From NCBI GenBank assembly GCA_011032825.1, contig JAADJZ010000034.1, forward strand, positions 1 through 64,000: a DNA stretch of 64,000 bases, written 5' to 3'. A model generated the notes under the pieces. It searched no databases, was not told the origin of the DNA, and saw only the letters and a list, made by a program, of their open reading frames with translations. Positions 58,107 through 64,000 of this stretch are shown in pieces (position 1 is the stretch's first letter; each line of letters begins with the position of its first letter). Source of the DNA: Massariosphaeria phaeospora. Lineage: Eukaryota; Ascomycota; Dothideomycetes; Pleosporales. Position numbers and translations under genes: made by a program.

Positions 58107-59993
58107 TAAGTATCTTTTTACTAAATAAGTAACTAAGCGAAAAAAGTGTATGTAGCTAGTGCCTAGAGAAATACGTAACTAGTTTTTTTTTAGAGTTTTT
58201 CGCGTTAATTACAGGTTTCTATAGGTTTTCGAGTAGCGCTTTAATCTTAAATTTACTCTCTAGCCTATCGCGTTTAACTTTTGCTATTTTATTTTCGATG
58301 TTTTACTTTTGTAAATTGTACTTGTAGATTATAAGCTCTAGAAGTAAAGCGTTAGTAGTATTTTCTTAATTTACTTTTTTTTGCATAATTCTCTTAGCAA
58401 AGTTATTTATAAATTAAAAGAAAAATAGCTTTAAAGCTAAAGCGTAATTGTAGCAAAAATTAATTACATAAACTTTCTATTTCTACTTTTCTTTATTAAA
58501 GCTTTTTTTTAAATAGCTTTTCTATAGGCATAAATTACTAGAAGTTTTTATACAAGTTAAAGTACTACGAGCGCTACTTTTTTTCTTTGAAAACTTTTTA
58601 CTGCAAGCGTAGCGCAAGTTAATGCTTACAATTTCTAGTGCAACGCGTTTCTTTCTCTTTTGTTGCTTAGTTTTTTAAATAGTAACTTTATATTTTTTAC
58701 TACTAAGAGCTTAGTTTAGCAATTTAACAGCTGTATAATAGTTTTAATTTAGATTAAGTATAAACTTTAGCAATAAAACTTCTATATTGTACAAGTTATT
58801 ACTTGCATTAGAATTAAACGCTACAAGTAATTTAAGCTTAATCTTTTTAAGTTTAAAAACTATATAAGCGTATTTAGAACAAGTGTTAAATTAAGCGTAA
58901 AAGCTTAGCATAGATTGCCTATTAGAATAGTTCTAAAATAGTTAACTAAACCGCGAACAAGCGCTAGAAAGTGCGAGATTCAAAACTATAAAATTTTCAA
59001 GTAAATGTGCTTCTACTAAAAGCAATTGAATTTTTGTAATTTTTGCAGCAATCGATTTAACTCGTTGAGCGCTACAATATTAACTAAAAGTATTTTTGTA
59101 TTTAACGCGAGGTTAGTAGGTGCAGTAGGTGCAGTAGAAAGTTAAAGTTTAGTAAAAAAACTAGCAAAGTTAGATTTGTAAGTAGCTTGCTTTAAGCTTA
59201 GCAAGTTTAAAAATAAAAGCGCTATCGCAACAGAAGTAGAAACTTAGTGCAAGAAACGAAAATATAATTGCTACTACCTACTACTAGTAGAGTAAATAAC
59301 TTAGCATAGAAATTTGTATTGCTAGTATAGCAGTACCTAAGCTTACTTTAAGTATTTTAAACTTTAATATTGTAGCAAATTCTTAGATAATACTTTGCTA
59401 GCGTACGTTAACGTACGCTTGCGTACATTAAAGTTTAAAATGCTACTAATAAAAATTAAAGTACTGCTTATAGCTAGCTTTGACGAAATTCTATGTAAAG
59501 TAACTGCTATAGCTATTAAGTATAAAGAAACGCTAGTTTTTTTTTGCGCGCTTTTTCTTTTGTACAGTAGTTAAAAACCTGCTTTAACTACGCTAATTCA
59601 ACGTCGTTATTCGTCTAGCTAAATAGAAATAAAGTAATAAAAACGTTGTACTTTTTTACTTCAACGTTAGCTACCTAGCTTAACTATAGTAATTTAAATA
59701 ACGCTTAGAAAATAAAACTAAGCAGCAAAGCGCTTCTATTAGCGCAAATAGCTACTAATAAAGTTATCTACTTACAAAAGCTATTTTAGAGTAATGCGCG
59801 CACTTTTTTCTTTTTCTATTGCTATCGAGTAAATACTTGTTTTAAGCAACTTGTTATACTAATTATAAAGTTTTTTTTTGTTTATGTTATAAAAGTAGCG
59901 CAGCTGTACGTTGTACTACTTTATTTTAGTATGCAGTAAGCTAAAATATAGCTTGTACTTAACGCTTAAATTAGCGTTGTAGCAAAAAAAGTA
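58107..59993. other. Unresolved AT-rich stretch
   Basis: No family is recognised on either strand. It is less saturated by the C-to-T process than the gypsy copies (TC and GA dinucleotides are more frequent). A hairpin is present at about 59353-59440: TTTTAAACTTTAAT pairs with ATTAAAGTTTAAAA, with an inner palindrome GCGTACGTTAACGTACGC. Two direct AGGTGCAGT units lie near 59116-59133. Confidence 0.4.
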
Positions 59994-60719
59994 CGCTAGC
60001 GAATAAGTAGAGAGTACTTATTAATAGGTATAAATTAAGTTATAAGTTGCACAAACTTTAAGTTAAAGTTAAGTTAGAGTTAATCTAGCGTAGGTAGAAG
60101 TTAAGTTAGAGTAGTTAAAGCTTTAGATTAAGAGTTAAGTTAGAGTTACCTAAATAGTTAAAAAACTATAATAAATAAATGTAATAAATATACATAGAAA
60201 ACTTAATATCAATATAAGTTGTAAATATTATGTAAAACCTAACTACAACTCTAAGCTTTAACTACTTTAACTTAACTCTAACTTAAGCTGCTTAGTAACT
60301 AGCGCAAGTTAAAGCTAGAGTTAAGTTAAAGTTTAACGTAAGCTAACTTACGCTAGCGAATAAGTAGAAAGTACTTATTGTTAAGTATAGGTTAAGTTAG
60401 AGTCGCACAAATCTAAAGTTAAAGTTAAGTTAGAGTAATTAAAGCGTAGGTTAAAGTTAGGTTATAAGTACTACCTTTAGGTTAATAAACTTATTATAAC
60501 TAGCTGTTATAATTATAAAGAGAAAATATATTAAAATATAGAATTGTAAAAGTCTGTGCTAACTTAACTTATACCTACGCTAAAACGTTTTAGCGTAGGT
60601 ATAGGTTAAGTTAGCACTAGAGTTTTACGTAAGCTAACTCAACTTTAACTTAACTTATACCTATTTACTACTCTAAGCTAACTTAACTCTAACTCAACCT
60701 CTACTTATTTACTAGCCTA
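59994..60719. mobile_element. Outer Mutator-type MITE hosting a second one
   Basis: It starts CGCTAGCGAATAAGTAGAG and ends CTACTTATTTACTAGCCTA, giving a TIR core GCTAG(C/T)(G/A)AATAAGTAGAG. The flanks AAAAAAAGTA (59984-59993) and AAAAAAAGTT (60720-60729) agree at 9 of 10 bases. The interior is rich in TTAAGTTAGAGTT-like words. A related MITE is inserted at 60351-60675. Confidence 0.8.
60351..60675. mobile_element. Inner Mutator-type MITE, perfect 10-bp target duplication
   Basis: 325 bp, CGCTAGCGAATAAGTAG...CCTATTTACTACTCTA. AGCTAACTTA occurs at 60341-60350 and 60676-60685. It is nearly identical in content to the copies at 12798 and (reversed) 34671. Confidence 0.9.
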
Positions 60720-60729
60720 AAAAAAAGTT

Positions 60730-61110
60730 TATTCTAAAAGTTTATTTAGAAATTAGATAACTACTTTGTTAGTAAAGAAAGCGCGTTACTTAAGCGTTGC
60801 TTACAAGCTTGGTAGCTATCGTAGTCGCAAAATTTTGTATTATTTTTTTTGTTAAAAGTAGTTTTTTCTTTGTAAAGTTTTTAATATAGCTTAAAAGCTT
60901 TAATTCTTGTTATAAGCTAAAAGCTTGTTAGTTAATAATCTTAGCTACTCGCAGCTTTTAACAACTTTAGTATTTTCAAAACAATATAAACTTTTGTATA
61001 CTAAACTAATTAGCAATTGCCTAGTACGTAGATTTTTTTTTTAGTCTAAGTAATTTAATTGCTGCAAGCGTAGCTTTTATAGCTGTTGTAGTAGTTAAGA
61101 TGTAACGCGT
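60730..61110. other. AT-rich edge, nothing recognised
   Basis: This is the last part of the AT-rich block before the compositional boundary. No transposon domain, repeat or gene is seen. Confidence 0.4.
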
Positions 61111-61145
61111 TAGATTTGGTAGCTTGTCTAGTGTTTTGATGTTCG
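61100..61145. other. Sharp compositional boundary
   Basis: Left of here the sequence has the repeat-block composition, with very few CC, GG, TC and GA. From about 61141 (TTCGGCGGACG) all dinucleotides are common and GC is near half. The change takes place within a few tens of bases, as in two-speed fungal genomes with AT-isochores. No repeat terminus is seen exactly at the junction. Confidence 0.85.
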
Positions 61146-61576
61146 GCGGACGTTACGCGACTCTGGACGCTACGCGCACGGACACGGTAATTTGCCGACC
61201 CCACGACGAGTGGGAGGTTGCTTGCCTTCCCCGTATCTTCGGACGAAACTTGGAACAGCAATATTGGAACTGGCTGTTTTTTATTTAGAGGATTGGCTTC
61301 TGGTCTTGCTTAGAGCACGGCACACATTGGATTTTCGCATCCATCAAGGACGCGGTAAGGAATGTTTCAGCGCTTTCTCCTCCTCACTTGTTCTTCACAC
61401 TTCACATTCTACTAGCGGTTTGCGTTGATAACATTGTTCGTGCACCGTCTGATGGCCGGCTGTCCGCCTGGGGGGATTCTAAAAAATTACTGGAGTTTGG
61501 TAACATGGTTTGTTGAAGAGGTGATGAAACACATCAAGCATGGCGCTGGGAGGTTTTCGAATACTCTCTTTGTCTA

Positions 61577-61592
61577 TCTCTCTCTCTCTCTT
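61577..61592. repeat. TC microsatellite
   Basis: About eight TC units in a pyrimidine-rich stretch. Fungal promoters and introns often have such tracts. Confidence 0.8.
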
Positions 61593-62330
61593 TATTGTAG
61601 GCCCCGTACACTTTCATTTACAGTGTCTGGCAGACTGAGGGTAGGTGTGTTGTATGTTTTCTATCCGGGAAGCTGGAAAAGAAACAACAGCGGGTTGTCT
61701 CGAGGATCTTTTGCGTTGACGAGGGTCGGTTCCCTTATACGTAATGACTGTCTTGGGCGAGGGGCTTTTACGAAACGATTAGCCACAGCTCCATCGACTG
61801 AGCAATGCTGCAGTGCGCGGCATGTATAAATCCCTTCCTATTCTCTACCTTCTGCTCTCACAGACTCCACAGGTCCGTAGGCGTATCCTAAAAGGAGATA
61901 AACCGCCACATATGTCTTTGTGGACGCGGAGAAATAAAAAAGGTCTCGAAGATGCTCTATGGCTTTGCCGAGGAATAGCGGTTGATCATGAGATCTTATG
62001 GCTTTGGGAAGCGTGCAGCACACCAGGCTAGATGCACTGTTACGCCCGCGCGAGTCCATGATTTGCAGCACTCAAGTTTTGAGCAGCACAAGAAACGAAT
62101 ATGTTTCTCCTGCGAGCGATAGCGGCTTCGCGAGTGACGCACTTCAGCCATGGTCAGCCTTCAAGACCTTTTGTAGAACCGTCCGTTCGAGGGAAAGGTC
62201 ATTATTTCTCTTTTGATTGCTATTTCGAGCCGGACGCAGGCCATGCAATCTGGGTCTCTTGGGTTTTAGAGCCTTTGAGGAAGCTCGTGTAGGTTGGGTT
62301 AGGAGAAGAATGAACAGGCGGAACATGGGC

Positions 62331-62370
62331 TTATATAGATAGGTACACCCCACTCCGACTTGCGGCCAAT
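62331..62370 (-). promoter_or_regulatory. Possible leftward promoter (TATATAA plus CCAAT)
   Basis: TATATAA on the minus strand (62331-62337) lies about 30 bases from a CCAAT pentamer (62366-62370). A CT-rich leader (CATTCTTCTCCTAACCC on the minus strand) follows the TATA-like element. A small minus-strand frame starting at 62326 has a hydrophobic start (MFRLFILLL), but its ATG lies too close to the TATA to be the start of a transcript driven by it. No clear downstream gene is seen, so this is tentative. Confidence 0.2.
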
Positions 62371-63763
62371 GATTAGACGGTGAAAGTCATTCGTCCAGTT
62401 CGTGGTACGCTTACGCTACCACCGACCGCGAACCCATGGCTTTTTCGGCTAGGTGCTTTTATTGCATCATGGACTGCTGCCGCTTGCGCTCTTCACCAGA
62501 ACATAGAGTGGCCGTGAGTCAATTCTTGCCATCTGCATGTTGCTTGCTTTCATAACTTTTGCAAAGCGGCAGTAGTGATGCATAGACAAGACTCTGCCGT
62601 CGCAAACATTGCTGCCGCTCTTGCAGCGTTTTGGAGAGTCTAATAAGGGGTTTCCGGATCTTTCGGTTCGAAGTGATACCGGAAATCGAGGAGTAGGTAA
62701 TGTTACTCTTCAAACTTATTTCCCAGACATTAATCGCCATTGGTGATTTTTTTATCCAATCTCCAGCAACTGCTCCATGGAACGGATAAGAATGTTTTTT
62801 CTTGTTTCCAACCAAATCCTCATGACGCTCTTGATTGATTATTTTATTGCACAAACACGCTCATAAATTTCAGTCCTACGTCTTTCACGCCTACTCCTCC
62901 ATGGAATCGAGATCATTTGGTTTTGATATCTCCTCAGCCATCGCGAACAAACGAAGAAGTAACGACGCGGGAACCCATAGCGGTTTTTGATATTCTTTGT
63001 ATACTATATCCTCGACTTAGACCCAAACGGAACGCAACCAAGCATCATCTGGATAGCCATGACTTTAGGAAGCACAAAATCACACAGCTTCATACAGACT
63101 TTGTATGCATGCTTTGAATTTTTCAAAGCCGTCATTTCCAAGAACGTAAAGAGGCGGAAACCCAACGCGACATGAAAATGCCGCCAAGAACTTTTAGACT
63201 GCCACATCAGTTTTTACGCAGTTCTGTTTTTAGATCTTCCGAGGAGACCCATACAAGTGTGTGACATACCATCTATCTCGCAGAAAGATATACCATCGAG
63301 TTCGCCGCGCTGTGCACCTCTCGCCATGCGAGGAATCGCTGCGCATTTCATACCACTCGACGTCGGACTCCGACCCCATAGAATTCAGCCTTGTTTCGTT
63401 TAGATTTTCTTTCAATAGGGTGCTCTGTACAATTTTTATGGTCGCATATGGTGTTCGCTCAGAGATTCGATCACCATGCAACGTTGTTTCGGGCGATTTC
63501 TGGACCGCCACACTCTACAGCTGCGATAGCGTCGTATTTCTCGGCGCGGGATTCCGACTCCCATGAACTTTTGACGACTGGATTTTTCAACACTCCTCGT
63601 AAACGTCGGTGTCGAAGACGCACGCCTCATGGAACGTGTGGTTTTTCCTTTTTATTCACCTCTCCTCTCCACTCCCGTCATAATACCAATTCTTTTACGG
63701 TTTCTAGTCTCCGTTTCCCGCATAACCCTACCCCTAACCTTTTTAATCCCTACAAAGCATACA

Positions 63764-64000
63764 ATGTCTTGCGTTTCATTTCAACACGGCTCGAACAAGG
63801 AGGTCATACAGGACTCTCCCCCCCCTTTTGATTCACACCTCCGCATGAAAACAGTGTCGTGGTATTTCAAGTTGTGGACCCAGACTAAGCCGCGAAAGTC
63901 ATATCGGTACCGGACGCCGGTCTCGACTCCCCTCACCATAAGTATTTGCGCATCTGTATTTTACTTGCTCCGACATGAGGTACTGTCGAAAGTACTTTAA
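63764..64000 (+). CDS. Candidate small ORF, unknown function
   Basis: An ATG at 63764 in the context CATACAATGTC follows about 130 bases of CT-rich sequence typical of fungal promoters and leaders (CTCTCCTCTCCACTCCC). It opens a frame of 78 codons that ends with TAA at the last base of the window. The product begins MSCVSFQHGSNKE. It is basic, with one hydrophobic patch near residues 57-68, and resembles no family I know. The frame is also open upstream to 63629, which weakens the start choice. It could be a first exon, a small gene or chance. Confidence 0.18.
   Translation: MSCVSFQHGSNKEVIQDSPPPFDSHLRMKTVSWYFKLWTQTKPRKSYRYRTPVSTPLTISICASVFYLLRHEVLSKVL

Larger units (their letters stand above)
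61141..64000. other. Balanced-GC flank, no confident gene
   Basis: This stretch is unaffected by the mutation process. Several frames of 60-146 codons overlap on both strands (for example 61425-61829 plus, 62519-62854 minus, 63391-63831 plus), but none resembles a known family. Their mutual overlap suggests chance frames in intergenic or UTR sequence. Spliced genes with short exons cannot be excluded by eye. Two weak leads are listed separately. Confidence 0.6.

Noticed and set aside
1..61100. Mitochondrial or bacterial AT-rich DNA
   Set aside because: Nested nuclear-type fungal transposons, target duplications and a sharp junction to balanced-GC DNA argue for a nuclear repeat block. No rRNA, tRNA or mitochondrial genes are seen.
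61425..61829. 134-codon plus-strand frame in the balanced-GC flank
   Set aside because: It has no recognisable domain, overlaps a TC microsatellite and has overlapping frames in other registers. It was not accepted as a gene on sequence alone.
62144..62326. Possible small secreted peptide (MFRLFILLL start) on the minus strand
   Set aside because: The ATG sits only a few bases downstream of the TATATAA element, too close for a transcript to include it. The hydrophobic run is short, and similarity to effectors could not be judged.
62519..62854. 111-codon minus-strand frame in the balanced-GC flank
   Set aside because: No family resemblance, no convincing start context or promoter. It is possible but unsupported.

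Overview
The window looks like nuclear DNA of a filamentous ascomycete (Pezizomycotina-like; species not resolvable). The evidence is Ty3/gypsy chromoviruses, Fot1/pogo transposons, a hAT element and Mutator-like elements, all inactivated by saturating C-to-T / G-to-A transitions. About 61.1 kb of very AT-rich, gene-empty repeat DNA ends abruptly near 61.12 kb at a 2.9-kb flank of ordinary base composition. Almost all short open frames in the AT-rich part are chance frames or scraps of dead transposon proteins.

Layout. 1-2561: a nearly perfect 1.2-kb inverted repeat. 2562-4824: remnant of a Mutator-like element, split by gypsy copy 1 (4825-12002, minus strand). 12281-13518: a non-autonomous TIR element carrying a nested Mutator-type MITE. 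13521 to about 28740: one ancient hAT transposon in five pieces, interrupted by three pogo elements (14416-16264, 16585-18433, 18787-20633) and gypsy copy 2 (21364-28528, plus strand). 29.1-34.2 kb: a patchwork of pogo fragments, MITE pieces, one complete-length pogo (31915-33776) and a fold-back MITE abutting it. 34205 to about 38990: a second chromovirus family without LTRs, with a MITE in it. About 39000-40990: a Mutator-like (MULE) transposase on the minus strand. 40993-57622: a pogo element split by a fold-back MITE and gypsy copies 3 (plus) and 4 (minus). 57625-58104: pogo C-terminal fragment. 58107-61110: unresolved AT-rich DNA with two nested MITEs. 61141-64000: balanced-GC flank with no confident gene.

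Nesting is documented by target-site duplications: 5 bp for all four gypsy copies (TAAGC, TTGCA, AGATG/AAATG, TTTAG), TA for pogo elements and the TIR MITEs, and about 10 bp for the Mutator-type MITEs.

Most unusual observations. (1) The inactivating mutations do not follow the textbook CpA context of repeat-induced point mutation. Surviving C is almost always preceded by a purine and CpA stays common, so the main target was C after a pyrimidine. (2) The four gypsy copies carry, antisense between the chromodomain and the 3' LTR, a reading frame with a Zn(II)2Cys6-like cysteine pattern. One copy has a diverged version that keeps the cysteine spacing. (3) pogo/MITE termini share a paired-motif architecture whose motif differs between subfamilies, and one fold-back MITE has a different motif at each end.
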